Under the pieces are notes generated by a model that was not told the origin of the DNA, did not search any database, and was given only the letters and a program-made list of their open reading frames with translations. A program made the position numbers and the translations under genes. Positions 1-6,921 of a stretch of DNA of 9,897 bases are shown here, in pieces (positions within the stretch are counted from its first letter, which is position 1; the number at the start of each line of letters is the position of its first letter). The DNA comes from Lachnoclostridium sp. UBA739 (GTDB lineage: Bacteria; Bacillota_A; Clostridia; Lachnospirales; Lachnospiraceae): the NCBI GenBank assembly GCA_002297865.1, contig DBKX01000378.1, forward strand, positions 1-9,897, written 5' to 3'.

Positions 1-2
1 AA

Positions 3-230
3 AAGGAAACGGTTCAGTTAGTAGAAGAATTAAGCGCATTATTCCATGACAATTCAATTCGATTTGTACGTGCAGTAATTGCCAGTGTAATATCAAGAAT
101 GCCTGTATTTTTTGCTGGAGTAGAAGAAATCTCCGAGTATATTCAGACTAGTTTAGAACTGTGTAAAGACATTGCAGAAAAGAAAGCAAGTTACGAAATA
201 TTAAGAGCTATGCTGGTGGAAAATAATTAG
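3..230 (+). CDS. C-terminal part of an unrecognised helical protein (5' end outside window)
   Basis: An open frame enters from the left edge and ends at the TAG at 228-230, giving about 75 residues and no start codon in the window. The peptide starts KETVQLVEEL and ends AMLVENN. It is mostly amphipathic helix, with a short hydrophobic stretch (RMPVFFAGVEEI) in the middle and a Lys/Glu-rich end. I see no catalytic motif, metal-binding pair or transmembrane segment, and I do not recognise the family. It lies just upstream of, and in the same direction as, the 105-aa hypothetical and ytfI, so it is probably in the same operon. Codon use matches its neighbours. The complete frame and its position make a real gene end likely; the function is unknown. 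Confidence 0.6.
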   Translation, partial: KETVQLVEELSALFHDNSIRFVRAVIASVISRMPVFFAGVEEISEYIQTSLELCKDIAEKKASYEILRAMLVENN

Positions 231-256
231 TTTAATGAAATGGGTGTCAGTTGTAT

Positions 257-574
257 ATGATAAAATGGTATCCGGCGTTATATTTAGATTCTGTAACCAA
301 AAAGAATCTTAGAAAAATTAAGAGGCGAATGGAAAGACGTAAGATAAACCTTTCGGTGTACTGTATCGCACTCGCCTCCAATGAAAAGAACTTGTTGGAC
401 ATATATAGCACCAATGAGTTATTATATAGGTATTACAGGCATAAGGACATAAAGGTTATTGGCCTGGCTTCTAATAAGGAAAATGCAATTCAATTAGTGG
501 CTGATATTGTAAATGATGTTTATCAGCAGACAGGCAGATTAGATGTAAGAACTTTTTTCAAAGAGGATGAATAA
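257..574 (+). CDS. Small conserved-looking hypothetical protein upstream of ytfI
   Basis: This 105-aa basic protein begins MIKWYPALYLDSVTKKNLRK. I chose the ATG at 257; an in-frame TTG at 251 would add two residues, and only a weak GGGTG-like ribosome site precedes either. The N-terminal third is very basic (LRKIKRRMERRK). The middle alternates predicted strand and helix (NLSVYCIALASNEKNLLDI, then KDIKVIGLASNKENAIQLV), which suggests a small alpha/beta fold. There is no signal peptide, transmembrane helix or cysteine cluster. It sits about 30 bases before ytfI and 26 bases after the preceding gene, so operonic expression with the sporulation pair ytfI-ytfJ is likely. I recall no assigned function. 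A role related to sporulation or the cell envelope would rest only on its position. Confidence 0.75.
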   Translation: MIKWYPALYLDSVTKKNLRKIKRRMERRKINLSVYCIALASNEKNLLDIYSTNELLYRYYRHKDIKVIGLASNKENAIQLVADIVNDVYQQTGRLDVRTFFKEDE

Positions 575-605
575 GTTTTTATAAGAGGATAGGATGTGAG
601 AAGGG

Positions 606-1622
606 TTGCATATTGTTTGGCTGATTTTGAAAATAATAGGAGCAATCCTTGGCGGCTTATTAGGCCTTCTATTGCTCCTGCTTCTGCTAGTTATTTTTGT
701 GCCAATCAGGTATAAGATTAGGCTTAAAGTAGATAAGAGTGTAGAGACAGATTCTTATATTTCTTGGCTGCTTCATATCGTACACATATCTATACAGTAT
801 CACGAAAAGCAGATGAAGTATTGTTTGCGCATATTTGGAATACCAGTTAGAAAGAATAAGAAAGAAAATGATAAAAAGGCAGGCAAAAATAAACAGAGGA
901 GAAAGCCTAGCGAAAAAAGCGCAAAACAAAAGAAACACACACAAAGTCATGTAGAAAAAAAACAGGCTAAGGCTGAAACAGCTAAAAGAACTCAGAGTGA
1001 TGCCAAAGCGAATAAGACAGTACAAAAGACCAAAGAAAAGGCGAATGAAAAGGCAAAAAAGAGTACAGCTTCAAATAAAACAGTTAGTGAAAAAAGAGGG
1101 ACGAAGTACACAGAGAAAGGCAAAGACAAAAAAGGATTTCATCCGATTCAAAAGATAAAGTCTTTGATTCACGTTATTCGGGAGAAAGTACATCACATTC
1201 CACTGATTTGTATTAAAATCAAGAATCGCATCATAAAGCTGAATCAAAAGAAAAAGAAAGTGTTAGCATTTGTAAAAGATGAAGGAACCAGAAGTACGAT
1301 TAAAAAGTTTATTAAAAGGACATTTGAAATACTAAAATATATAGCCCCAACGAAACTAAGAGGGTATATAAGATACGGGACAGGAGATCCTTGTCAGACA
1401 GGACAAATTCTTGGAATTATTAGCATCTTAAGAGCGTACTTTAATACAAAGATATCGATTTATCCAGTGTTTGAAGAAAAAATAATAGAAGCTGACTTAA
1501 CAGCCCATGGGAGAATGCGTGTCTTTCGTTTTCTAAAGGTAGGCGGCAGCTTGTATTTTGATAAAGAAGTGAAAAAATTTATTGCTGATGGAAAGCAGTT
1601 AAAGGAGGAGCTCAATGGCTGA
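606..1622 (+). CDS. ytfI: DUF2953 membrane-anchored sporulation-associated protein YtfI
   Basis: This is a 338-aa protein with an N-terminal membrane anchor (residues about 5-32, including a run of eight leucines) followed by VPIRYKIRLKVD. Residues about 80-178 form a low-complexity linker dominated by Lys, Ala, Gln, Thr and Glu. The C-terminal part (about 235-330) carries the DUF2953 hallmark around RYGTGDPCQTGQILGI and a strand-rich tail. The start is a TTG at 606: an in-frame TGA at 597 blocks any upstream start, and AGGA at 591-594 is a plausible ribosome site. The last codons overlap the ytfJ start by 8 nt, so the two are probably translationally coupled. In Bacillus subtilis, ytfI is the neighbour of ytfJ. 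The molecular function is unknown. The lysine-rich insert looks longer than a simple anchor would need. Confidence 0.88.
   Translation: MHIVWLILKIIGAILGGLLGLLLLLLLLVIFVPIRYKIRLKVDKSVETDSYISWLLHIVHISIQYHEKQMKYCLRIFGIPVRKNKKENDKKAGKNKQRRKPSEKSAKQKKHTQSHVEKKQAKAETAKRTQSDAKANKTVQKTKEKANEKAKKSTASNKTVSEKRGTKYTEKGKDKKGFHPIQKIKSLIHVIREKVHHIPLICIKIKNRIIKLNQKKKKVLAFVKDEGTRSTIKKFIKRTFEILKYIAPTKLRGYIRYGTGDPCQTGQILGIISILRAYFNTKISIYPVFEEKIIEADLTAHGRMRVFRFLKVGGSLYFDKEVKKFIADGKQLKEELNG
1602..1608 (+). promoter_or_regulatory. Strong ribosome binding site of ytfJ inside the ytfI 3' end
   Basis: AAGGAGG-type site (AAAGGAGGAG at 1601-1610) lies 6 nt before the ATG at 1615. It is embedded in the last codons of ytfI, which supports efficient independent initiation as well as coupling. 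Confidence 0.8.
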
Positions 1623-1989
1623 TCAAAAAAATTATGATGGAGCATTAGAATCATTATTTAAGGGAATGGACAATTTCCTTACAACAAAAACAGTAGTCGG
1701 GGATGCAATTACATTTCCAGATGGCACAATTATTTTACCTTTAGTTGATGTAAGCTTTGGTGTGGCTGCCGGAGCATTTGCAGAGGAGAGTAAAAAGAAC
1801 AATGGAGCTGGAGGAATGGGAGGAAAGATCACTCCAAGTTCCGTTCTTGTGATTCAAAATGGTGTTACAAAGCTTGTTAATGTAAAGAACCAGGATAGCC
1901 TTACAAAAATATTAGATATGGTTCCGGATTTTGTTAATAAGTTTACCAGTGGCAAAAAGGAAGAAGAGAAAGAAGATACCGAAGAGTAA
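1615..1989 (+). CDS. ytfJ: Sporulation protein YtfJ (GerW family)
   Basis: A 124-aa soluble protein of the GerW/YtfJ family, forespore-expressed in Bacillus and needed there for normal germination. Visible hallmarks are the N-terminal helix ESLFKGMDNFL, the segment TKTVVGDAITFPDGTIILPL, the VSFGVAAGAF glycine/alanine stretch, a Gly-rich turn (NNGAGGMGGKITPSSVLVIQ) and a helix ending MVPDFVNKF. The tail is acidic (KKEEEKEDTEE). There is no signal peptide or membrane segment. The start ATG overlaps the ytfI stop (ATGGCTGA). No convincing terminator follows before the rpmB promoter. The presence of this gene is the best indication here that the organism, or its recent ancestor, forms spores. The biochemical activity is not known for the family. 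Confidence 0.93.
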   Translation: MADQKNYDGALESLFKGMDNFLTTKTVVGDAITFPDGTIILPLVDVSFGVAAGAFAEESKKNNGAGGMGGKITPSSVLVIQNGVTKLVNVKNQDSLTKILDMVPDFVNKFTSGKKEEEKEDTEE

Positions 1990-2031
1990 ACTGTCGAGTC
2001 TACGCTAAAATTAAATTTTCGTAAATTTTAC

Positions 2032-2060
2032 TTGCATTCTTATGATTATTTTGTTAGAAT
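2032..2060 (+). promoter_or_regulatory. Sigma-A promoter with extended -10 for rpmB
   Basis: The -35 TTGCAT (2032-2037) and -10 TAGAAT (2055-2060) are separated by exactly 17 nt. TGT directly before the -10 (2052-2054) gives the extended TGn element. Transcription would start near 2067, leaving a leader of about 58 nt before rpmB. Confidence 0.78.
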
Positions 2061-2073
2061 GGTTTTGTTTGAT

Positions 2074-2097
2074 GTATAGCGATTTTTAAGGCTATGT
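2074..2097 (+). promoter_or_regulatory. Small hairpin in the rpmB 5' leader
   Basis: ATAGC (2076-2080) and GCTAT (2091-2095) pair perfectly and can be extended by two G-U pairs, leaving a 10-nt loop. The hairpin lies about 14 nt upstream of the rpmB ribosome site AAGGAGGTG (2109-2117), within the transcribed leader. It could be a control element for L28, but it is short and I recognise no known leader class. Confidence 0.35.
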
Positions 2098-2124
2098 CTA
2101 GAAAGCGTAAGGAGGTGCTTTGGA

Positions 2125-2310
2125 ATGGCTAAATGTGCAGTTTGTGGAAAAGGAGCTCATTTTGGGATCAAAGTGAGTCATTCACATAGAAGAAGTAATA
2201 AGATGTGGAAATCAAACGTGAAATCTGTTAAGGTTAAAGTTAACGGTGGAGCAAAGAAAATGTATGTATGTACATCTTGTTTAAGATCAGGATTAGTAGA
2301 ACGTGCTTAA
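2125..2310 (+). CDS. rpmB: 50S ribosomal protein L28, zinc-binding type
   Basis: The 61-aa protein begins MAKCAVCGKGAHFGIKVSHS and matches bacterial L28 in length and sequence, including the basic SHRRSNKMW segment. It binds 23S rRNA in the large subunit. Cys4 and Cys7 (CAVC) with Cys49 and Cys52 (CTSC) form the four-cysteine zinc ribbon of the C+ form of L28. Many bacteria also carry a cysteine-free paralogue for zinc limitation; none is in this window. It has an excellent ribosome site (AAGGAGGTG, ATG at 2125), its own extended -10 promoter and a strong terminator, so it is a monocistronic unit. In B. subtilis rpmB also lies beside the yloU-yloV genes, so the placement agrees with the identification. 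Confidence 0.97.
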   Translation: MAKCAVCGKGAHFGIKVSHSHRRSNKMWKSNVKSVKVKVNGGAKKMYVCTSCLRSGLVERA

Positions 2311-2323
2311 TGCAGAGTTGGCG

Positions 2324-2373
2324 GAAGGTGTCATGAATGGCGATGAATATCACTATTGTGGCACCTTCTTTTT
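2324..2373 (+). terminator. Rho-independent terminator of rpmB
   Basis: A 10-bp stem GAAGGTGTCA (2324-2333) / TGGCACCTTC (2359-2368), with one G-U pair, is extended by an inner stem ATGGCGAT/ATCACTAT closed by a GAAT loop. Five T residues follow (2369-2373). There is no T run on the opposite side, so it should act mainly on the plus strand. Confidence 0.88.
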
Positions 2374-2440
2374 GACTTAAAACAATGAATAAAAGACTGG
2401 TTTGCCCAAAATTTTATTAGGAAAAATATAGAAATATTTT

Positions 2441-2578
2441 CTAACAGCAAAATAAATTGTAACCTAATATGAGGCATAAGATTATAATACAAATAGCAAG
2501 AAGACCATTTGTGATAAAAAGCATGATTGTCATGCCTATGGCAATCCAGAATAAGATAAAACCGAGCATATGTTTCAT
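2441..2578 (-). CDS. 45-aa two-segment hydrophobic membrane protein (hypothetical)
   Basis: Reading the minus strand from the ATG at 2578-2576 to the TAG at 2443-2441 gives 45 residues, starting MKHMLGFILFWIAIGMTIML and ending LILGYNLFCC. Residues about 5-22 and 26-43 are two hydrophobic segments separated by a short TNG turn, so a helical hairpin in the membrane is likely. There is a Cys pair at the very C-terminus. GAGG lies 5 nt before the start, and a TATAAT box (2611-2606) lies about 28 nt before it. The gene converges on rpmB and diverges from the asp23-like operon, filling a gap that would otherwise appear empty. The composition resembles small membrane proteins I recall from clostridia, with no known function. 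It is not SpoVM, which is 26 residues and amphipathic. Confidence 0.78.
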   Translation of the reverse strand: MKHMLGFILFWIAIGMTIMLFITNGLLAICIIILCLILGYNLFCC

Positions 2579-2605
2579 AACAACCTCATAAAAATTTAGT
2601 TATAT

Positions 2606-2633
2606 ATTATAATATGTATAAAAAATACAGTAA
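2606..2633 (-). promoter_or_regulatory. Probable promoter of the 45-aa membrane protein
   Basis: On the minus strand a perfect TATAAT (2611-2606) lies about 28 nt upstream of the start codon, giving a short leader of about 20 nt. The best hexamer at a legal distance is TTACTG (2633-2628, 16-nt spacer), a poor -35. The -10 is convincing, the -35 is not. Confidence 0.42.
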
Positions 2634-2676
2634 TTACAAAAATTATAAAAAACTATGGCTTCTCGAAAGAAACTTG

Positions 2677-2705
2677 TTTTCAAACGGAGAAAAAGAGGGT
2701 ATAAT
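2677..2705 (+). promoter_or_regulatory. Sigma-A promoter of the asp23-fakA operon
   Basis: TTTTCA (2677-2682, 4 of 6 matches to TTGACA) and a perfect TATAAT (2700-2705) are separated by 17 nt. Transcription would start near 2712, about 26 nt before the ATG at 2738. A GGAGGG ribosome site lies at 2727-2732. Confidence 0.68.
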
Positions 2706-2737
2706 TAAAAAGATTTATAAAGGAATGGAGGGTTACT

Positions 2738-3094
2738 ATGAAAGGTCATATGAATACTGAGATGGGCGAAATTGTAATTGACAACGAAGTAGTAGCAAGA
2801 TATGCAGGTTCTGCAGCGGTAGAGTGCTTTGGTATTGTTGGTATGGCTTCCGTTAATGTAAAGGACGGCTTGGTTAAACTTCTCAAAAAAGAAAGTATTA
2901 GTCATGGCGTTAATGTGGAAATAGAGAATAATGATATGAAGATTGATATGCACATTATCGTTGCATATGGAGTAAGCATTGCGGCAGTTACTGAAAACCT
3001 TATTTCCAATGTGAAGTATAAGGTAGAAGAATTTACAGGATTGAAAGTTGGAACAATTAACGTATTCGTAGAAGGCGTTAGAATATTAGACTAA
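2738..3094 (+). CDS. Asp23/Gls24 family envelope stress protein (YloU-like)
   Basis: A 118-aa cytosolic protein of the Asp23 (DUF322) family. After a short leader it has the characteristic GEIVIDNEVVARYAGSAAVE, then CFGIVGMASV, a strand-turn-strand segment around NVEIENNDMKIDMHIIVAYG, and the terminal VGTINVFVEGVRIL. The family pattern of a beta strand, a helix with conserved Ala/Gly, and a final V-N-V-x-V-x-G-V strand is complete and the length is normal. There is no transmembrane helix, so membrane association would need a partner such as the AmaP type, which is not seen here. In Firmicutes a short Asp23 protein (YloU) is usually paired with the DAK-domain protein YloV/FakA, as here, 35 nt downstream. 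The exact role of the YloU branch is not established; influence on fatty-acid kinase or envelope homeostasis is inference from linkage. Confidence 0.93.
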   Translation: MKGHMNTEMGEIVIDNEVVARYAGSAAVECFGIVGMASVNVKDGLVKLLKKESISHGVNVEIENNDMKIDMHIIVAYGVSIAAVTENLISNVKYKVEEFTGLKVGTINVFVEGVRILD

Positions 3095-3129
3095 CAATTA
3101 TAGGATAACACATTAAGGAGGATTAAAAA

Positions 3130-4809
3130 GTGGCAATGAAATTAATGGATGCGGCATTGTTTCAAAAGGCATTTTTAGCCGGAGCAAAAAGCATCGAATT
3201 GAAGAAGGACTACATTAATGAGTTAAATGTTTTTCCAGTACCAGATGGCGATACAGGGACAAACATGACTTTGACAATTATGTCTGCTGCTAAGGAAGTG
3301 AATAGTATTGATAATCCTACCATAGAAAATATTGCAAAAGCTATTTCCAGCGGTTCCTTGCGTGGAGCAAGAGGAAATTCAGGCGTTATTTTATCTCAGC
3401 TTTTTAGAGGCTTTACAAGAGAAATTATGGACAAGGATGCTGTTGATGTGCCTACTATGGCAAAAGCATTTGAAAGGGCAGTAGAAACAGCTTATAAAGC
3501 AGTTATGAAACCAAAGGAAGGTACAATTTTAACTGTAGCAAAAGCTGGTGCCACAAAAGCAGAAGAATTAGTTGGGGAAACAGACGATTTAATTGAGTTC
3601 TGCGAAGAAGTTTTAAAAGCAATGCAGGAAATGTTAGAGCGTACTCCAGAGATGCTTCCAGTACTAAAAGAAGCTGGTGTAGTGGATTCTGGCGGACAAG
3701 GTCTTGTTACTGTATTAACAGGTGCTTTTGAAGTGCTAAGTGGTAAAGTTTCTGATGTTGCATTTGAGACTAGTATGCCTGTAAGATCTGCTCCAACAGG
3801 TAAAGTTGACAGTTCCAATATCTCAACTGCCGATATTAAGTTTGGATATTGTACAGAATTTATTATAATGTTAGAAAAAGAGTATAACATGGACACTGAG
3901 AAACAGTTTAAAGCTTACTTAGAATCTATCGGTGATTCTTTAGTAGTTGTTTCTGATGATGAAATTGTCAAGGTTCATGTACATACTAATGATCCGGGAC
4001 TAGCAATTCAGAAAGCGTTAACTTACGGTTCCCTCACTAGTATGAAAATTGATAATATGCGTGAAGAACATCACGAAAAAGTAATAAAAGACGCCCAGAA
4101 GAAGGCAGAAGTACAGGCGCAGGAAGCAAAGAAAGAGGAACAGCCTCGTAAAGAAGTTGGTTTTATCAGTGTTTCCGCTGGTGCAGGTTTAAGCGAGATT
4201 TTCAAGGGACTTGGTGTAGATTACCTAATTGAAGGTGGCCAGACAATGAATCCAAGTACGGAAGATATGCTCAATGCCATTGATCAGGTAAATGCAGATA
4301 CAATCTTTATTTTTCCAAATAATAAAAATATTATTTTAGCTGCAAAACAGGCACAGGCGTTAACGGAAGATAAGAAAATTATCGTCATCCCTTCCAAGAC
4401 GATTCCTCAAGGAATTACAGCAGTGATTAATTTTGTATTTGACAAAACACCGGAAGAAAATGCACAATTCATGGAAGAGTCTATGAAAAATGTAAAATCT
4501 GGACAAGTGACTTATGCAGTTCGTGATACATCCATTGATGGAAAGACGATCAAGCAGGGTAATATCATGGGTATCGATGATTCTAAGATTGCTGCAGTAG
4601 GCGAATCTATTAAAGATACAACAAAAGAATTGATTGAATCTATGTTAGATGAAGACAGCGAATTAGTAAGTCTTTATTATGGAGAAGAAATAAAGGAAGA
4701 AGATGCCAATGAGATTGCAGAAGAGCTTATGAGTGCACATTCTGACATTGAAGTTGAAGTCCTGTGTGGTGGACAGCCAATCTACTATTATATGATTTCA
4801 GTAGAATAG
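3130..4809 (+). CDS. fakA: Fatty acid kinase catalytic subunit FakA (DAK/DhaL domain, YloV)
   Basis: The 559-aa protein matches FakA/YloV, which phosphorylates fatty acids presented by a FakB (DegV-family) carrier so that PlsX/PlsY can use them. The N-terminal DhaL-type ATP-binding domain shows FPVPDGDTGTNM (residues 35-46; Asp39 and Asp41 are expected to hold Mg-ATP), GSLRGARGNSGVILSQLFRG (75-94) and GVVDSGGQGL (183-192). The middle domain has Cys241, His283 and His285 (FGYC, VHVHTNDPG), spaced like the metal-binding catalytic set described for Staphylococcus FakA. A charged linker (about 310-340) leads to the C-terminal domain that binds FakB. I use the GTG at 3130 because AAGGAGG at 3115-3121 has ideal spacing; the ATG at 3136 is the alternative. 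No fakB is visible in the window. It is cotranscribed with the asp23-like gene. Confidence 0.92.
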   Translation: MAMKLMDAALFQKAFLAGAKSIELKKDYINELNVFPVPDGDTGTNMTLTIMSAAKEVNSIDNPTIENIAKAISSGSLRGARGNSGVILSQLFRGFTREIMDKDAVDVPTMAKAFERAVETAYKAVMKPKEGTILTVAKAGATKAEELVGETDDLIEFCEEVLKAMQEMLERTPEMLPVLKEAGVVDSGGQGLVTVLTGAFEVLSGKVSDVAFETSMPVRSAPTGKVDSSNISTADIKFGYCTEFIIMLEKEYNMDTEKQFKAYLESIGDSLVVVSDDEIVKVHVHTNDPGLAIQKALTYGSLTSMKIDNMREEHHEKVIKDAQKKAEVQAQEAKKEEQPRKEVGFISVSAGAGLSEIFKGLGVDYLIEGGQTMNPSTEDMLNAIDQVNADTIFIFPNNKNIILAAKQAQALTEDKKIIVIPSKTIPQGITAVINFVFDKTPEENAQFMEESMKNVKSGQVTYAVRDTSIDGKTIKQGNIMGIDDSKIAAVGESIKDTTKELIESMLDEDSELVSLYYGEEIKEEDANEIAEELMSAHSDIEVEVLCGGQPIYYYMISVE

Positions 4810-4827
4810 AGAAAATTTCGGAAGATA

Positions 4828-4865
4828 AAGAGAAATGCGGAAATTATCTGCATTTCTCTTCTTTT
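4828..4865 (+). terminator. Terminator-like hairpin between fakA and recG
   Basis: An 11-bp perfect stem AAGAGAAATGC (4828-4838) / GCATTTCTCTT (4850-4860), extendable inward to 14 bp with one G-U pair and a five-base AATTA loop, is followed by CTTTT (4861-4865). It has the shape of an intrinsic terminator with a short T tract, and it sits directly before the recG ribosome site. No promoter is visible between it and recG, so partial readthrough is likely. Confidence 0.75.
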
Positions 4866-4878
4866 AATGGGAGGAATT

Positions 4879-6918
4879 ATGAGATTTGAAGAAGAAATTA
4901 CAGCAGTAAAGGGAATTGGAGAGAAGACACAGAAAGGGTTAGCCAAATTAGAAATATATACAGTACAGGACTTACTTGAACACTATCCTAGAAACTATGA
5001 TGTGTATGGTGAGATTCGCTCCATCCAGTCTTTGCAGGAAGAGGAAACAGCAGTAATTGAGGTTTCTGTTGTAGCATTGCCTCAGAAAAGAAAAGTCCGT
5101 AATTTAACTTTAGTCCAGTGCCGAGTAGGGGATTCTACCGGGACGATTCTTCTTACCTGGTTCAATATGCCATTTGTAATGAATCAGTTAAAGATGGGGA
5201 GTAAGTATTTATTAAGAGGAAAAGTAGTTCGAAAAAATGGGTTGTTACAGATGGATCAGCCTGTGTTTTTGACTAAGGAAAACTATCAGAATAATAAGTA
5301 CGTAATGCAGCCGATTTATGGTTTGACATTCGGAATTACCAATAATGTAATTAAGAAGGCAGTAGTACAGGCATTAAAAAATGCAGAATTTGAGAAGGAT
5401 TATCTCCCTGTTGAGTTGCGTAAGGAATGTGAATTGATTGAATATAAAAGTGCTGTTCAGAAAATTCATTTTCCAAAGAATCAGCAAGAGATGCTGGAAG
5501 CAAGGCGTCGAATTGTATTTGATGAGTTTTTCTTATTTAATCTAGCTTTAAACTATTTGAAGAAGCAGAAAGCAGTGAAAATATCGAATTTTCAAATGGA
5601 AGCGGTAAAAGAATGTGAAGATATGATTGCTGGATTACCATATCAGTTAACCAATGCACAGATGAAGGTCTGGAAAGCTATCGAGAAAGACTTATGTAGT
5701 AATCAGCAGATGAATCGTTTGGTTCAGGGAGATGTTGGTTCAGGAAAAACCGTTGTGGCAGCACTTGCCTTATTACAAACGGCAGCAAACGGCTTTCAAG
5801 GATGTATGATGGTTCCAACTGAAGTGCTGGCAAAACAGCATTTGGAGTCTTTAGAAGAAATACTTGAGCCATTTGGAATCAAAGTAGGATTGCTAGTAGG
5901 GTCTATGACGGCAAAAGAAAAAAGGCTCATGTACGCTCAGATAAAAGAAAATGAAGTTCAGATTGTAGTTGGAACTCACGCTTTAATTCAGGAAAAAGTG
6001 GAATACGCTAATCTAGGTTTGGTTGTAACCGATGAGCAGCACCGTTTCGGTGTAAAGCAAAGAGAAGCATTGTCCAATAAGGGAAAGGAACCACACATAC
6101 TTGTTATGTCAGCCACACCAATTCCGCGAACATTGGCACTCATTCTTTATGGAGATCTGGATGTTTCCACAATTGATGAATTACCTAGAAATCGTCTTCC
6201 AATTAAAAACTGCGTGGTTAACACCAGTTATCGTCCGAAAGCATACGAATTCATTGCGAAAGAAATAGCAGCTGGTCGCCAGGCATATGTCATTTGTCCT
6301 ATGGTCGAAGAAAGTGAGAATATGGAAGCTGAAAATGTGGTAGATTATACAGAAAAGCTGGCGCATGAACTTCCGCCGGCGTATGTTGTTGCTTATCTTC
6401 ATGGAAAGATGAAACCGAAAGAAAAAAATGAAATTATGGAACGTTTTGCAAGAGGTGACATACATGTATTAGTGTCTACCACCGTAATTGAGGTTGGTGT
6501 GAATGTGCCAAATGCAACTGTTATGATGATAGAAAATGCGGAGCGATTTGGTCTTGCACAGCTCCATCAGCTGAGAGGCCGTGTTGGGCGAGGCGCGCAT
6601 CAGTCTTATTGTATCTTTATCAATGGTTCCAATAGTAAAGAGAGTCAGAAACGTTTAGAAGTTTTAAACCATTCCAATGATGGTTTCCACATTGCCAACG
6701 AAGATTTGAAACTTAGAGGGCCAGGTGACATGTTTGGAATTCGGCAAAGTGGTATGTTGGAATTCAAATTAGCAGATATTTATAAAGATGCAGATATTTT
6801 AATGATTGCCAATGAAGTATCCAAACGTTTCGAAGAAGACCAAGTCAAGCTTATGCTTAAAAAATATGAAGCACTTCGTAGGAAAATGGAACTATATACG
6901 GATGAGATTTTCTTATAG
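4879..6918 (+). CDS. recG: ATP-dependent DNA helicase RecG
   Basis: The protein is 679 aa from the ATG at 4879. An in-frame ATG at 4867 lies inside the ribosome site GGGAGG (4869-4874), so the later start is preferred. RecG remodels stalled replication forks and branch-migrates Holliday junctions. Domains in order: a helical start with VKGIGEKTQKGLAKL, the OB-fold wedge (about 55-135), and two superfamily 2 helicase lobes. Visible motifs are Walker A GDVGSGKT (284-291), the DEQH box (385-388), SATPIPRT (411-418) and QLRGRVGRG (564-572). A downstream LKLRGPGDMFGIRQSG matches the translocation motif region. The length is normal and the key residues are intact. It follows fakA after a terminator-like hairpin. 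In B. subtilis sdaAB and sdaAA lie between these genes; here they are absent. Confidence 0.97.
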   Translation: MRFEEEITAVKGIGEKTQKGLAKLEIYTVQDLLEHYPRNYDVYGEIRSIQSLQEEETAVIEVSVVALPQKRKVRNLTLVQCRVGDSTGTILLTWFNMPFVMNQLKMGSKYLLRGKVVRKNGLLQMDQPVFLTKENYQNNKYVMQPIYGLTFGITNNVIKKAVVQALKNAEFEKDYLPVELRKECELIEYKSAVQKIHFPKNQQEMLEARRRIVFDEFFLFNLALNYLKKQKAVKISNFQMEAVKECEDMIAGLPYQLTNAQMKVWKAIEKDLCSNQQMNRLVQGDVGSGKTVVAALALLQTAANGFQGCMMVPTEVLAKQHLESLEEILEPFGIKVGLLVGSMTAKEKRLMYAQIKENEVQIVVGTHALIQEKVEYANLGLVVTDEQHRFGVKQREALSNKGKEPHILVMSATPIPRTLALILYGDLDVSTIDELPRNRLPIKNCVVNTSYRPKAYEFIAKEIAAGRQAYVICPMVEESENMEAENVVDYTEKLAHELPPAYVVAYLHGKMKPKEKNEIMERFARGDIHVLVSTTVIEVGVNVPNATVMMIENAERFGLAQLHQLRGRVGRGAHQSYCIFINGSNSKESQKRLEVLNHSNDGFHIANEDLKLRGPGDMFGIRQSGMLEFKLADIYKDADILMIANEVSKRFEEDQVKLMLKKYEALRRKMELYTDEIFL

Positions 6919-6921
6919 AGG

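Noticed and set aside
687..1025. 112-codon open frame on the minus strand opposite ytfI
   Set aside because: It is the antisense shadow of the leucine- and lysine-rich ytfI sequence (Lys codons read as Phe/Leu on the other strand) and has no ribosome site or promoter.
2006..2030. TAAAATT/AATTTTA inverted repeat after ytfJ as a terminator
   Set aside because: Pure A-T 7-bp stem with an 11-nt loop and no T tract; too weak to call.
2419..2442. AT-rich imperfect palindrome at the 3' end of the 45-aa gene as its terminator
   Set aside because: Stem is A-T only with a bulge and no T run follows on the minus strand; it also overlaps the stop codon.
2441..2578. SpoVM homologue
   Set aside because: SpoVM is a 26-residue amphipathic peptide; this one has 45 residues and two hydrophobic segments, and lies on the opposite strand to rpmB.
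2705..2953. 82-codon minus-strand frame across the asp23-like gene
   Set aside because: It lies over a well-supported gene and its promoter region, and its composition is unlike a real protein.
4867..4878. Upstream ATG at 4867 as the recG start
   Set aside because: This ATG is part of the sequence containing the ribosome site itself and has none of its own; ATG 4879 has GGGAGG at good spacing.
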